Numbered from the stretch's first letter, positions 51,902 to 60,920 are shown. The stretch is 64,000 nt of DNA from JACCXM01 sp046328335 (GCA_046328335.1 JAXLWU010000025.1:10945-74944), one strand, 5' to 3'. Numbers and translations are program-made. The notes: generated by a model from the letters alone, not told the origin.

Positions 51902-52024
51902 CGGGTGGCAGGTGACAGGCGGCGGGTGGCGGGTGATGGGTGACAGGTGACGGGGGAAAGGGGGAAAGGGGGATAGGAATCACCGGATTGCTTCCACCAC
52001 CCGCCACCCGTCACCTGTCACCCA
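51887..52024. repeat. Heptanucleotide tandem tract with inverted counterpart
   Basis: Ten 7-bp units of the type (A/G)(C/T)(A/G)GGTG from 51887 to 51956, and after a G/A-rich spacer the reverse-complement units CCCGCCA, CCCGTCA, CCTGTCA up to 52024. It contains the pxpC stop and lies 15 bp before the pxpA start, and could form a long hairpin. Confidence 0.85.
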
Positions 52025-52038
52025 CAATGGAGGCAAGC

Positions 52039-52800
52039 ATGGCAGTCCAGATCAACATCAATTGCGACATGGGCGAAGGTTTCGGCCGCTGGACGCTCGG
52101 AGACGACGCCGGCATCCTGCCGCTGGTGCCGACCGCGAACATCGCCACCGGGTTTCACGGCGGCGATCCCACGATCATGCGCCGTGTGGTCGGGCTCGCC
52201 AAGGAGGTCGGCGCCGACATCGGCGCGCATGTTGCTCTCCCCGACCTGCTCGGATTTGGCCGTCGCCGCATCGATGTCTCGCCACAGGAATTGCAGGATT
52301 ACGTCACCTACCAAATTGGCGCGCTCGGCGCCTTCGCTCGCGCTGCCGGCGCCGAACTGACCCATGTCAAGCCGCACGGCATCCTCTACAGCATGGCCGG
52401 TCAGGACCCCGCGATCGGGCGCGCCCTGCTCACCGCGGTACGCGATTACGATCCGAACATGATTGTCATCCTCGCCGGTGCGGAGACCCCGGCGCTGGCG
52501 AACGAGTTGGGGCTGCGCGTGCTGCCCGAGGCTTATTGCGATCTCGATTACCACCCGAACGGCTATCCCGTGGTCGAGCGGCACAAGAAGGCCTGGGACC
52601 CGGAAGAGGTGGCACGGCGGGCGGTGCGCATTGCTCTGCAACACGAAGGAAATGCCGTCGATGGCACGCCGCTGAAACTCGACATGCGGACGATGTGCAT
52701 CCATGGCGATGCCCCCAACTCAGTCGAAATTGCCACGGTTGTGCGTCAGCGCCTCGCTGAAGCCGGGGTCGAGGTCGTGCCGCTGCGGGCGGTGGTGTAA
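52039..52800 (+). CDS. pxpA: LamB/YcsF-family 5-oxoprolinase subunit A-like protein
   Basis: 253 residues. 'INCDMGEGFGRWTLGDDAGI', 'ANIATGFHGGDPTIMRRVVG', 'VGADIGAHVALPDLLGFGRR', 'YQIGALGAFARAAGAELTHV', 'KPHGILYSMA' and 'MCIHGDAPNSVEIA' align with PxpA throughout. Differences from E. coli PxpA cluster at the presumed active face: 'ACGFHAGD' is 'ATGFHGGD', and 'AHPSFPDRENFGR' is 'AHVALPDLLGFGR'. This branch may hydrolyse a ring other than 5-oxoproline. ATG 52039 has GGAGGCAAGC; the open frame upstream is repeat sequence. Order here is B-C-A. Confidence 0.88.
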   Translation: MAVQININCDMGEGFGRWTLGDDAGILPLVPTANIATGFHGGDPTIMRRVVGLAKEVGADIGAHVALPDLLGFGRRRIDVSPQELQDYVTYQIGALGAFARAAGAELTHVKPHGILYSMAGQDPAIGRALLTAVRDYDPNMIVILAGAETPALANELGLRVLPEAYCDLDYHPNGYPVVERHKKAWDPEEVARRAVRIALQHEGNAVDGTPLKLDMRTMCIHGDAPNSVEIATVVRQRLAEAGVEVVPLRAVV

Positions 52801-52842
52801 GAGGAAGTCTTGTGACAAGGGACAGAACGCTGGGGAACGCGC

Positions 52843-53142
52843 ACCCTCACCCCAACCTCTCTCCCATTCCGATCTCACAAGGGGAGGTACGACCATCTTG
52901 AGGCGTTCGCGTGGACTCGGCACGGCCACGAGGCGGCCAAGAGCCCCTCTCCCGGCTCGACGGCTGACAGAGGGAGGTAGGGCGGTCTCGTCGCGCGAGC
53001 CCTCACCCCCCACCCCTCTCCCGTCGAGCCCTCACAAGGGGAGGTACGGTCGAAATGGGGCGTTCGCAGGGCTCCGGGTGGTCCACCCTGCCGCCAAAAG
53101 CCCCTCTCCCGGCTCGACGGGAGAGGGGTGGGGGGTGAGGGA
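52843..53142. repeat. Cluster of family A repeats and fragments
   Basis: The 380-bp gap before the second hyuA contains at least four family A copies or halves (52843-52870, 52941-52977, 53000-53045, 53100-53140) joined by 'CACAAGGGGAGGTACG(A/G)' strings shared between them. No gene is seen. Confidence 0.8.
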
Positions 53143-53208
53143 ACACGCGACGATGCCCCCTGGTGAGTCGATACACTCGGATTGCGAGCCGTCAGGAGAA
53201 TCACGCGC

Positions 53209-55251
53209 ATGAGCCGCTATCGTGTCGCCGTCGATGTTGGCGGAACGTTCACCGATCTCATCGTCCACGACGAGGAGTCGGGCAAGGTCACCATCGCCAA
53301 GACCGCCTCGATCCCGCGCGACCCCGCCGCCGCGATCATGGCCGCGCTGGAACAGGCGCGGATCGCCCCGCGCGAGATGGCCTTCTTCGCCCACGGCTCG
53401 ACGGTCGGCACCAATGCGTTGATCACCCGTCGCCTGCCGCGCACCGCGATCGTCGCCACCGAGGGGTTCCGCGACGTCCATGAGATTCGCCGCGGCACCA
53501 AACCGGACCTCTGGGACGCCTACAGCGATGTTGCGCCGCCCTATGTTCGCCGTCGCGACCGCTTCGAGGTGCCGGAGCGCGTCGATCAGGCGGGGTCGGT
53601 CCTCGCGCCGCTCGACGAGGAGGCAGCGCGGCGGGTGGCGCGGCGCATCCGGGACCGCGGCTACGAAGCGGTCGCGGTCACGTTCATCAACGCCTACATG
53701 AACGGCGATCACGAAACGCGCATGAAGCAGATCCTCGAAGAGGAAGCGCCCGGCGTCTTCGTCTGTACCTCCTACGAAATCCTGCCGGAGGTCTTCGAGC
53801 ACGAGCGCTTCAGCACTACCATCATCAATGCCTGCCTCGCGCCGGTGGTCAGTCGCTATCTCGCCAATCTCACCAATCGCCTGCGTGATGGTGAGTACAC
53901 GGGCGACGTGCTGGTGCTTCACTCCGGCGGCGGGGTGATGACCGCCGAGGCGATCTCACGCAATGCCGCCCGCATTGCCGTCTCCGGACCCGCGGCAGGC
54001 GCCATGGCCGGGGCCTTTTTCGCCCGCCAGTGTGGTTTTGACAACGCGATCAGTCTCGACATGGGCGGCACCAGCGCCGACATCTCGCTGATGTTCGGCG
54101 GCGAGGTGCGCGTCGCCAATGAGTGGTCGGTCGAGTTCGGCTATCCGATCATGTTCCCCTCGATCGAAATCGTCACCATCGGCGCCGGGGGCGGCAGCGT
54201 CGCCTGGATCGATGCCGGTGGCAGCCTGCGCAATGGTCCGCAGAGCATGGGCGCCGATCCCGGCCCGGCCGCCTACCAGCGCGGCGGCGAGGAGGCGACG
54301 AATACCGATGCCAATCTGGTCCTCGGTCGCCTCAGTCCGCACGGGCTCCTGGGCGGGGCGATGCCGCTCGATCGCGCCGCCGCCGAGCGCGCGGTGACGG
54401 AAAAGATCGCCAAACCGCTCGGGTACGACGCGGTGCATGCCGCGGACGCGATCATCCAGGTCGCCAACGCCAACATGGCCGATGCCGTGCGGCTGATCTC
54501 GATCCGCCGTGGGTACGATCCGCGCGATTTCTGCCTCGTCGCCTTTGGTGGCGCGGGATCGGTTCATGCCGCGCAGCTCGCCCGCGAACTCGATATCCCG
54601 GCGGTCGTGGTGCCCCCCTATCCTGGCATCACCTCGGCCCTCGGCTGCCTCCTGCTCGATGTTCGGCACGATCTGTTCCGCACGTACCTGACGACGGCGG
54701 AGAGCGCCAGCAGCGCCGCCCTGGAGGTGGAGTTCGAGAAACTGGAAGCGGAGGCGCGGGAGCGGTTGGCGGTCGAGGGGATCACCGGCGATCAGGTGCA
54801 ACTACGCCGCCTGATGGACATGCGCTACGTCGGGCAGTGGCGCTCGCTCACGGTGCCGGTCTCCACCCCGCTGGGGGAAAATCTCGATGCCAGCCTGGAG
54901 CGTTTCCACGCCGAGCACGAGCGGGAGTACGCCTACTCCGACCGCGATCAGGCGGTCGAGATCTACGGGCTGCGTCTGGTTGGCCTGGGGCTTGTCGACA
55001 AGCCTGAGTTTCCCAAACTGGAACGTGGCGGCGAACTCGCCGCGGCCCGTACCGGAGAGCGCCCGGTCTACTTCGGTGAATCGGGTGGTTTCCACGACGC
55101 ATCCGTCTACGATCGGGCGAAACTTCCTGCCGGAGCACGCTTCGATGGTCCGGCGATTGTAGAGCAGATGGATTCCACGGTGGTGGTGCCCCCCGACTGG
55201 CGGGCCGAGGTCGACGACTATGGCAACATCGTCCTGCGGCTGCGCGCGTGA
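53209..55251 (+). CDS. hyuA: Hydantoinase A/oxoprolinase subunit (HyuA), second copy
   Basis: 680 residues. 'VAVDVGGTFTDLIVHDEESG', 'FAHGSTVGTNALITRRLPRT', 'HSGGGVMTAEAISRNAARIA', the second ATP site 'ISLDMGGTSADISLMFGG', 'EIVTIGAGGGSVAWIDAGGS' and 'AFGGAGSVHAAQLARELDIP' are diagnostic. It is more like acetone-carboxylase/N-methylhydantoinase A-type HyuA than the first copy. ATG 53209 follows CAGGAGAATCACGCGC. It is followed by the HyuB gene after 152 bp that contain a family C repeat, unlike the overlapping arrangement of the first pair. Confidence 0.92.
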   Translation: MSRYRVAVDVGGTFTDLIVHDEESGKVTIAKTASIPRDPAAAIMAALEQARIAPREMAFFAHGSTVGTNALITRRLPRTAIVATEGFRDVHEIRRGTKPDLWDAYSDVAPPYVRRRDRFEVPERVDQAGSVLAPLDEEAARRVARRIRDRGYEAVAVTFINAYMNGDHETRMKQILEEEAPGVFVCTSYEILPEVFEHERFSTTIINACLAPVVSRYLANLTNRLRDGEYTGDVLVLHSGGGVMTAEAISRNAARIAVSGPAAGAMAGAFFARQCGFDNAISLDMGGTSADISLMFGGEVRVANEWSVEFGYPIMFPSIEIVTIGAGGGSVAWIDAGGSLRNGPQSMGADPGPAAYQRGGEEATNTDANLVLGRLSPHGLLGGAMPLDRAAAERAVTEKIAKPLGYDAVHAADAIIQVANANMADAVRLISIRRGYDPRDFCLVAFGGAGSVHAAQLARELDIPAVVVPPYPGITSALGCLLLDVRHDLFRTYLTTAESASSAALEVEFEKLEAEARERLAVEGITGDQVQLRRLMDMRYVGQWRSLTVPVSTPLGENLDASLERFHAEHEREYAYSDRDQAVEIYGLRLVGLGLVDKPEFPKLERGGELAAARTGERPVYFGESGGFHDASVYDRAKLPAGARFDGPAIVEQMDSTVVVPPDWRAEVDDYGNIVLRLRA

Positions 55252-55375
55252 AGCGTCGTCGCGCCGCCCCGAGTGTCATTCCGACGAAGGAGGAATCTCG
55301 TCGTTTGACTCCGCTGGTTCCGCATTCACGACAAAATCCCTCGCTGGCTCGGGACGACACGAATCACGCCTGACC
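55252..55375. repeat. Family C repeat between hyuA and hyuB
   Basis: Starts with AGCGTCGTCGCG directly at the hyuA stop. It contains GTGTCATTCCGACGAAGGAG and the counterpart CTCGCTGGCTCGGGACGACA. It interrupts what should be one operon. Confidence 0.75.
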
Positions 55376-55403
55376 CAATCGGTTCGGAGAGAAGGAAGAC
55401 CAG

Positions 55404-57377
55404 ATGACCGCGACTGAAGAACGAACCACGACGGTGCAACTCGATCCTGTCACCTTCGAGGTCCTGAAAAACTCCTTCGTCAATCTGGTCGACCAGATGT
55501 CGGAGCAGATGCTGCGCACCTGCTACTCCTTCGTCATCTACGCCCGCGACTTCTCCAACTGCCTCTGCGATGCCAACGGCGACACGGTGATGCAAGGCAG
55601 CCAGGACATCGCCGTCCACGTCGGCACCCTCCACTACTCGGCGAAGGCGGTGCTCGAGGCCTTTCCTGGCGATCTGCACCCCGGCGATGTCATCGCCGTC
55701 AACGATCCGTATCTCGGCGGCACCCACTTCTGCGACGTGCGCATCATTCGCCCCGTCTTCCATGACGGGCGACTGATCGCCCTCATCCAGACCAACGGCC
55801 ACTGGGCTGACGTCGGCGGCCGCGTCCCTGGCTCCTTCGACATCACCGCAAGGGAGCATTACGGCGAAGGGTTGCGCATTCCGCCGGTGAAAATCTGGGA
55901 CAAGGGAGTCTACCGCGCCGATGTGGCGCGCCTTCTGGTCAGCAACATGCGGCTGGCCGACGAGCGGCTGGGCGACCTGCGGGCGCAAGCGGAAGCCACC
56001 CGCATCGGCGAGGACTATCTGCGCCGCCTGATCGACAAATATGGCGTCGAGACGGTCGAAGCGGCGATGGCCGAGTGCCAGAACTATGTCGAGCGGCTGA
56101 CCCGCTCCCGCATCAAGGAGTTGCCGCAGGGGACCTGGGAGACCGACGACTTCCTCGACATCGACCCGGACAAGGGCGAGGGGCTGGTCCGCATCCACGT
56201 CAAACTGACGATCGAAGGGGACGATCTCCACTACGATCTCTCCGGCTCGGACCCGGCCGTCGGCTGCTTCCTCAATGCCTCCTACGGCACCGGCTTCTCC
56301 TCGATCGTCGCCGGCACCAAGACTTTCTTCCCCGATGTGCCGCTCAACTCCGGGTTCTACCGAGTGGTCAAGGCGTACCTGCCGGAGGGAAGCGTCGTCA
56401 ACGCCCCCTGGCCGTACGCGGTGACCGGGTTCTGCTCGGGCGCGTACGAGAAGGTCATGAACGCCACCTTCGAACTCTGGTCGAAGGTGCTGCCGGAGCG
56501 GGCGCTGGCCTGCTCCTTCAATCTCGAATACCTCCTCGTCGGCGGCTGGGACCGCCGCCCTGGCTACAACCGCCAGTTCATGTGGTACGACTGGATGGTC
56601 GGGGGGTGGGGGGGCCGCAACGGCAAGGATGGCAGCACCGCCACCGCGCCCGTCTTCGGCGTCGGGCTGATGATCCAGCCGCTCGAGGGGCAGGAGCGGC
56701 TGACCCCGGTGATCACCACCCAGCACGCCATCCTGCGCGATTCCGGCGGGCCCGGAAAATTCCGTGGTGGCTGCGGCGTCATCAAGGGCGGCGTGCTTAC
56801 CCAGAACGAACGCTCGGTGATGTCCTACTCCTGCGACCGCGAGCGGTCGATCACCTTCGGCATCGAGGGCGGGCTCCCCGGCTATCCCCACGGCACCTGG
56901 CTGAACCCGAGCAAACCGGAGCGCCGCTTCCTCGGCGCCATCTTCTCCGGTCTCCCGGTCAAGGAGGGCGACGAATTCGAGCGTCCTTCCTCCGGCGGCG
57001 GCGGCTTGGGCGATCCCCTGGAACGCGACCCGGCGCTGGTGCTGGAAGATGTGATCGACGACTACGTTTCACTCGACCGCGCCCGCAAGGACTACGGCGT
57101 CATCATCAACGCCATTGACCCTGACAATCTGGAGTTCGCCGTCGATGCCGCGGCGACGGAACGAGAGCGGGCGATGATCCAAGCCAACCGCAAGGGCTGG
57201 CTCGCTGAGGACGCGGAGACCGTGGCCGAGCGCTATCGAGCCGGGGAGATCGACCTGCTCGATACCATCCGCCGCTACGGCGTGATCATCGACCAGCGGA
57301 ATGGGCAGGTGCTCCCCAGGACCACTCGTCAGTTCCGGGAGATGTTGCAGCACCGGATGGTGCCGCACTGGGCGTGA
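55404..57377 (+). CDS. hyuB: Hydantoinase B/oxoprolinase subunit (HyuB), second copy
   Basis: 657 residues. 'LDPVTFEVLKNSFVNLVDQM', 'QGSQDIAVHVGTLHYSAKAV', 'GDVIAVNDPYLGGTHFCDVR', 'NASYGTGFSSIVAGTKTFFP', 'DSGGPGKFRGGCGVIKGGVL' and 'PSSGGGGLGDPLERDPALVL' cover the standard HyuB landmarks. It pairs with the HyuA encoded upstream. ATG 55404 is preceded by AAGGAAGACCAG. Its stop is followed after 11 bases by the SnoaL-like gene, whose ribosome site overlaps the hyuB stop. Confidence 0.92.
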   Translation: MTATEERTTTVQLDPVTFEVLKNSFVNLVDQMSEQMLRTCYSFVIYARDFSNCLCDANGDTVMQGSQDIAVHVGTLHYSAKAVLEAFPGDLHPGDVIAVNDPYLGGTHFCDVRIIRPVFHDGRLIALIQTNGHWADVGGRVPGSFDITAREHYGEGLRIPPVKIWDKGVYRADVARLLVSNMRLADERLGDLRAQAEATRIGEDYLRRLIDKYGVETVEAAMAECQNYVERLTRSRIKELPQGTWETDDFLDIDPDKGEGLVRIHVKLTIEGDDLHYDLSGSDPAVGCFLNASYGTGFSSIVAGTKTFFPDVPLNSGFYRVVKAYLPEGSVVNAPWPYAVTGFCSGAYEKVMNATFELWSKVLPERALACSFNLEYLLVGGWDRRPGYNRQFMWYDWMVGGWGGRNGKDGSTATAPVFGVGLMIQPLEGQERLTPVITTQHAILRDSGGPGKFRGGCGVIKGGVLTQNERSVMSYSCDRERSITFGIEGGLPGYPHGTWLNPSKPERRFLGAIFSGLPVKEGDEFERPSSGGGGLGDPLERDPALVLEDVIDDYVSLDRARKDYGVIINAIDPDNLEFAVDAAATERERAMIQANRKGWLAEDAETVAERYRAGEIDLLDTIRRYGVIIDQRNGQVLPRTTRQFREMLQHRMVPHWA

Positions 57378-57388
57378 GGAGGAACGAG

Positions 57389-57865
57389 GTGACTCAGGAT
57401 TCCCTGGAACAGCGGATTCGCGTGCTCGAAGATATCGAGGCGATCCGGAAACTGAAGGCACGCTACGCCGATGCCTGCGACCGTGACTACGACTACGACA
57501 CCCTGGCCAGTCTCTTCGCCGAAGACGCGATCTGGGACGGTGGCACGTTCGGCCGGTATGAGGGGCGGGAAGCCATTCGCCAGTTCTTCATCGGCGCGTC
57601 CGGCGCCATCCCGTTCGCGATGCACTACATGATCAACCCGATCATCGAGGTGAACGGCGACGAGGCGACCGGCCGGTGGCACCTCTTCCAGGCGTGCACC
57701 TTTTCCGCGGGGGGCGATCAGGCGATCTGGGGCTCGGCCCGCTACGAGGAGCAGTACCGCCGTGTCGGTGGCGAATGGCTCTTCTGGCGGCTCGATCTCA
57801 TCTCCGAGTTCTGGACCCCGTTCGACCAGGGCTGGGTCAAACGCCCGTTCGTGCAGGAGGGGTAG
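57389..57865 (+). CDS. SnoaL/NTF2-like protein
   Basis: 158 residues, a single cone-shaped NTF2-like domain: 'RIRVLEDIEAIRKLKARYAD', 'YDYDTLASLFAEDAIWDG', 'YEGREAIRQFFIGASGAIPF', 'MHYMINPIIEVNGDEATGRW' and 'YEEQYRRVGGEWLFWRLDLI'. This SnoaL_4-type group includes dehydratases, isomerases and small subunits of ring-hydroxylating dioxygenases. A Rieske protein is encoded 1.7 kb downstream, but no large dioxygenase subunit is present. GTG 57389 is preferred (AGGAGG six bases upstream) over GTG 57374, which overlaps the hyuB stop. Confidence 0.85.
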   Translation: MTQDSLEQRIRVLEDIEAIRKLKARYADACDRDYDYDTLASLFAEDAIWDGGTFGRYEGREAIRQFFIGASGAIPFAMHYMINPIIEVNGDEATGRWHLFQACTFSAGGDQAIWGSARYEEQYRRVGGEWLFWRLDLISEFWTPFDQGWVKRPFVQEG

Positions 57866-57969
57866 CGGCATTCACCCGCTGCTGTGGCGCATCGACGCTG
57901 CGGGTTAGCGCCAATGAAGCGGCATACCATCGGGATTCCCGAAGGCATTGGTACGCTTGGTGAGGGACC

Positions 57970-58052
57970 AGAGCGACGCTTGCGTCGCCTGCCACCCCGA
58001 CGCGACCGAAAGCCCCTCTCCCGCTCGGCGGGAGAGGGGTTGGGGTGAGGGG
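57970..58052. repeat. Family B and family A repeats
   Basis: GCGACGC-TT-GCGTCGC (57971-57988), then AGCCCCTCTCCCGCTCGGCG followed by GGAGAGGGGTTGGGGTGAGG (58010-58052), in the 267-bp gap before the amidohydrolase. Confidence 0.75.
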
Positions 58053-58132
58053 CAGCAGGGCGATTTCGGTCGCGTTCCCATTTCTCGACAACGGACAAAA
58101 CTCACGGGCAGACCGAAAGGAAACTCCACGCG

Positions 58133-59257
58133 ATGACGAGCACGGCGGTGGCAGAGGCGACCGAGCGGACGGCCCTGGCGGATTTGGTCGTCGTCGATGC
58201 TGATGTCCATGTCAACGACACCCCTGGCGCGTTGGCCCCCTACTGCGACATGCCGTGGCGGCTCTCGCTGCAGGACCTGGATGGGGCGAGTTATCCCTAT
58301 CTCCAGATTCCGGGATTTGCTCCTAATTTGAGGCTCGATCCGCCAATCCACGGTAGCCACGCCTCTCGCTCGGTCAACACCGCCGCTGAGATGCGGGGCG
58401 CGCTGAGCGACCTGGAGATCGATATCGGTCTCCTCTTCCCGGACCATTTGCTCCTCTTCGCGGCGATCCCGAACATGGAGTATTCCGTCGCGCTGGCCCA
58501 GGCCTACAACCGCTGGCTGCTCGACAAATGGCTGGACGAGCCGGGGTTGTATGGCGTGCTGCTGGCGACGCCGCAGGATCCGCAGGCGGCGGCGCGGGAG
58601 ATCGAGCAATATGCCAAGGAAGAGCGGATCGTCGGGGTCTATCTGCCGACCGCCGGGGTCAACCCGCTCTGGGGGCACCGCAAGTACGATCCGATCATGG
58701 CCGCCGCGGAAGCGGCGAATCTTCCCGTCTGCCTGCACAGCGTGACGGTGGTGACCCCTGCCTTCCCCTGCCAACTCGACCAGTTCGAAAACCACTTCGC
58801 GCGGCAGGTGCTCTCCCACTCCTTCGCGATGATGGCCAATCTGACCAGCCTCATCCACTCCGGCGTGCCGGCGCGCTTCCCGCGCCTGCGCGTCGTCTTT
58901 ACCGAGGCCGGGATCGCCTGGGCGCCGTACATGATGTGGCGGATGGACAAGTACTACAACGAGTACCGGCGGCTGATTCCCTTCCTCGAAAAGCGCCCGA
59001 GCGATTACATCCGCGAGCGGATGTGGTTCGCCACGCAACCGATCGAGGAACCGGACGACCCGCGCGATCTGGTGGCGACCATCGATCTCATCGGCGGGCC
59101 GGAGCGCATTCTCTTCGCCTCCGACTGGCCGCACCACGATTTCGACCACCCACGGGCGATCATGAAACTGCCGATGTCCTCCGATGCGAAACGGAAGATC
59201 ATGGGCGAAAACGCGCTCGACCTCTTCGGTATCCCGCGCCCGGACGGGAAACTCTAA
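58133..59257 (+). CDS. Amidohydrolase-2 family (metal-dependent hydrolase/decarboxylase)
   Basis: 374 residues. The metal site opens with 'VVVDADVHVNDTPGAL' (DxH). A His lies in 'NLPVCLHSVTVVTP', another in 'RQVLSHSFAMMANLTSLIHS', and the catalytic Asp is in 'ERILFASDWPHHDFDHP'. 'VVFTEAGIAWAPYMMWRMDK' is typical of the ACMSD/gamma-resorcylate decarboxylase-like branch. Members hydrolyse amides or decarboxylate aromatic acids using one zinc or manganese. ATG 58133 has AAAGGAAACTCCACGCG. The TAA stop is followed directly by a family C repeat. It is co-oriented with hyuAB and the Rieske gene. Confidence 0.88.
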   Translation: MTSTAVAEATERTALADLVVVDADVHVNDTPGALAPYCDMPWRLSLQDLDGASYPYLQIPGFAPNLRLDPPIHGSHASRSVNTAAEMRGALSDLEIDIGLLFPDHLLLFAAIPNMEYSVALAQAYNRWLLDKWLDEPGLYGVLLATPQDPQAAAREIEQYAKEERIVGVYLPTAGVNPLWGHRKYDPIMAAAEAANLPVCLHSVTVVTPAFPCQLDQFENHFARQVLSHSFAMMANLTSLIHSGVPARFPRLRVVFTEAGIAWAPYMMWRMDKYYNEYRRLIPFLEKRPSDYIRERMWFATQPIEEPDDPRDLVATIDLIGGPERILFASDWPHHDFDHPRAIMKLPMSSDAKRKIMGENALDLFGIPRPDGKL

Positions 59258-59375
59258 AGCGACGTGCGTTCCTCGTGTCGCCCCGACCACAGGAGGGACC
59301 GCGGCGTCGGTGGAGACCAATGGCAACGACGAGATTCCTCGCGCTGGCTCGCAATGAAACCATTTCCGCGCGTCA
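59255..59375. repeat. Family C repeat starting at the amidohydrolase stop
   Basis: TAAAGCGACGTGCGTTCCTC, GTGTCGCCCCGACC, AGGAGGGACCGCGGCGTCGG, then the counterpart CGACGAGATTCCTCGCGCTG followed by GCTCGCAATGA. It is a more diverged copy. The remaining bases to 59522 hold no gene. Confidence 0.65.
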
Positions 59376-59522
59376 CGGTAACGGCGGTGCCGCCGTCAAC
59401 GTGGCGAAATTCAGCCCCATCGATGGGGCTTGCGTCGGGATAGCCGGACGCTAAAGACGTCCAGCGCCGAGGACACGGCGCCGACGGTCGAAAACCAGCG
59501 ACGAACGAACGAAGAGGGAACA

Positions 59523-59882
59523 ATGGCGGAACATATCGTGGGCGCCGTGGCTGACTTCCCCGCGGGGACGCACCGGGTGGTGCGGGTGGGCCGGATCGAG
59601 ATCGGCGTCTTCAACGTCAACGGCACGTTCTACGCCCTGCCGAACGTCTGCCCGCACCAGTTCGGTCCGCTCTGTAGCGGGACGGTGAACGGTACCACCG
59701 CCTGCTCCGCCGCCACCGACTGGCGGTTCGCCTGGGTGCGCGAGGGCGAGGTGGTCACCTGCCCCTGGCACGGCATGGAATTTGACATTGCCACCGGGCG
59801 CAGCCTCTCCTCGCCCCGCCTGCGCGTGCGCACCTACCCGGTGACCGTCGTGGACGGGCAGGTGACGGTGTCCGTACCGTAA
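59523..59882 (+). CDS. Rieske [2Fe-2S] ferredoxin-like protein
   Basis: 119 residues, one Rieske domain. Cluster ligands are C43 and H45 in 'PNVCPHQFGPLC' and C80 and H83 in 'VTCPWHGMEFDIATG'. There is no membrane anchor, so it is a soluble electron carrier of the kind that supplies ring-hydroxylating or amine-oxidising oxygenases. An extended loop ('SGTVNGTTACSAATDWRFA') separates the two ligand pairs. ATG 59523 follows GAAGAGGGAACA. It probably ends the hyuAB-SnoaL-amidohydrolase transcript, although repeats separate the members. Confidence 0.9.
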   Translation: MAEHIVGAVADFPAGTHRVVRVGRIEIGVFNVNGTFYALPNVCPHQFGPLCSGTVNGTTACSAATDWRFAWVREGEVVTCPWHGMEFDIATGRSLSSPRLRVRTYPVTVVDGQVTVSVP

Positions 59883-59912
59883 AGACGACATCTCTTGCGC
59901 GCGTATCCCTTC

Positions 59913-60060
59913 GTAGGGGCGAGGCCTGCCTCGCCCGCGTGCCTTGCCAGTGGGCCTCATATTGCCGGCCTTTCAAGAAGGCGCCGCTGATCGTCCCGCG
60001 AAACTGTATCGAATCATGCCGGTCAGGAGCAGCGGGCGACGCGGGCGTCGCCCCTACGGG
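59913..60060. repeat. Family B palindromes beside the transposase remnant
   Basis: GTAGGGGCGAGGCCTGCCTC followed by GCCC (59913-59938) and GCGGGCGACGCGGGCGTCGC followed by CCCTACGG (60032-60058). The latter ends 22 bp from the 3' end of the RAYT remnant. Confidence 0.75.
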
Positions 60061-60079
60061 GAAGGTCGCGGTGAAGTCG

Positions 60080-60403
60080 TCACTTGCCACTGGGATGCTC
60101 AGGATCACTTTCCCAACGAGCGGGGTTGTCCGCGATGTACTGGCGAATCGCAGCCAGTTCCCGGTCATTCCGAATGATCCGCTCGTAGTAGTTTCGCTGC
60201 CAGATCGGCTGCACCAATGTGAGACGTTCCGCTGTTACCTGCCGGCTGACCGCGCTCTTGAAACCGCCGATAACCGCGCCGAGCGAGGCTCTCGCCGGTC
60301 CACGAGGGGTAATCCCGATCGTAGGTCGAGTATGTGCATCACCCATCAGCACGACAATTCCGTGGAGATGATTGGGCATTACGACCCAGGCATCGAGCAT
60401 CAA
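60080..60403 (-). pseudogene. REP-associated tyrosine transposase (RAYT), N-terminally truncated
   Basis: 107 residues equivalent to the C-terminal part of a Y1/IS200-like TnpA-REP transposase. The HUH motif is in 'LDAWVVMPNHLHGIVVLMG', and the catalytic Tyr region reads 'QPIWQRNYYERIIRNDREL', ending 'IRQYIADNPARWESDPEHP'. Full-length relatives have about 60-70 residues before 'LDAWVVMPNH' ('PGAYFVTICT...'), which are absent. The frame meets a TGA about 37 bases upstream of the ATG, so the 5' part is deleted. Such enzymes mobilise short REP palindromes, and family B copies flank this gene at 60032, 60651, 60781 and 60852. Confidence 0.85.
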
Positions 60404-60920
60404 CCCTGAAGTGTGCGCAGGCAGGTCTAGTCAGCGCGATGACACCACCTGCCCGACAGGGGACAGTTGCATTTTCCCTGCCGCGAGCGCCCCAAGCAGA
60501 CACAGCCGCTGCACGGTGCAGATGGTGACGAAGTACGCCCCATTCTGAGCATAATCGAAATCGCGAAGTCGAATGGAGTGGCGGTTGGGGAATCGCGCCG
60601 TATTCAAGAACCTGCCCTCTCACGTTGCTCCGGAATGACGCGACGCTCCTGTAGGGGCGATGCAGGCATCGCTCGCAATCCCGACCGCATTGCCACGATT
60701 CCATGTCTCCAGTTCCTGACCTGGAGAAGGAACCGCACTGGGTGCCCCCAAAGGTATCAGGTGACGTTGCGGCCATGCACACGGGCGACGCGGGCGTCGC
60801 CCCTACGACGGTGCGGGTTTCGTAGCATTGCCGGTGATGTAGAGGATGTCGGTAGGGGCGATGCCTGCATCGCCCGGCTTCCCAACAACCGCGTACCGAA
60901 CGACGAACAGGATCACGGCT
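60404..60920. repeat. Intergenic region with three family B palindromes
   Basis: CTGTAGGGGCGATGCAGGCATCGCTCG (60650-60675), GGGCGACGCGGGCGTCGCCC with CTACG (60783-60807) and GGTAGGGGCGATGCCTGCAT with CGCCCGG (60851-60877). These are alternating orientations of one element. The remaining sequence, including the 5' flank of the truncated transposase, shows no gene. Confidence 0.75.

Noticed and set aside
52843..53142. CRISPR-like regular repeats
   Set aside because: The copies are unevenly spaced, palindromic and shared with dispersed family A elements; no constant repeat-spacer pattern and no cas genes.
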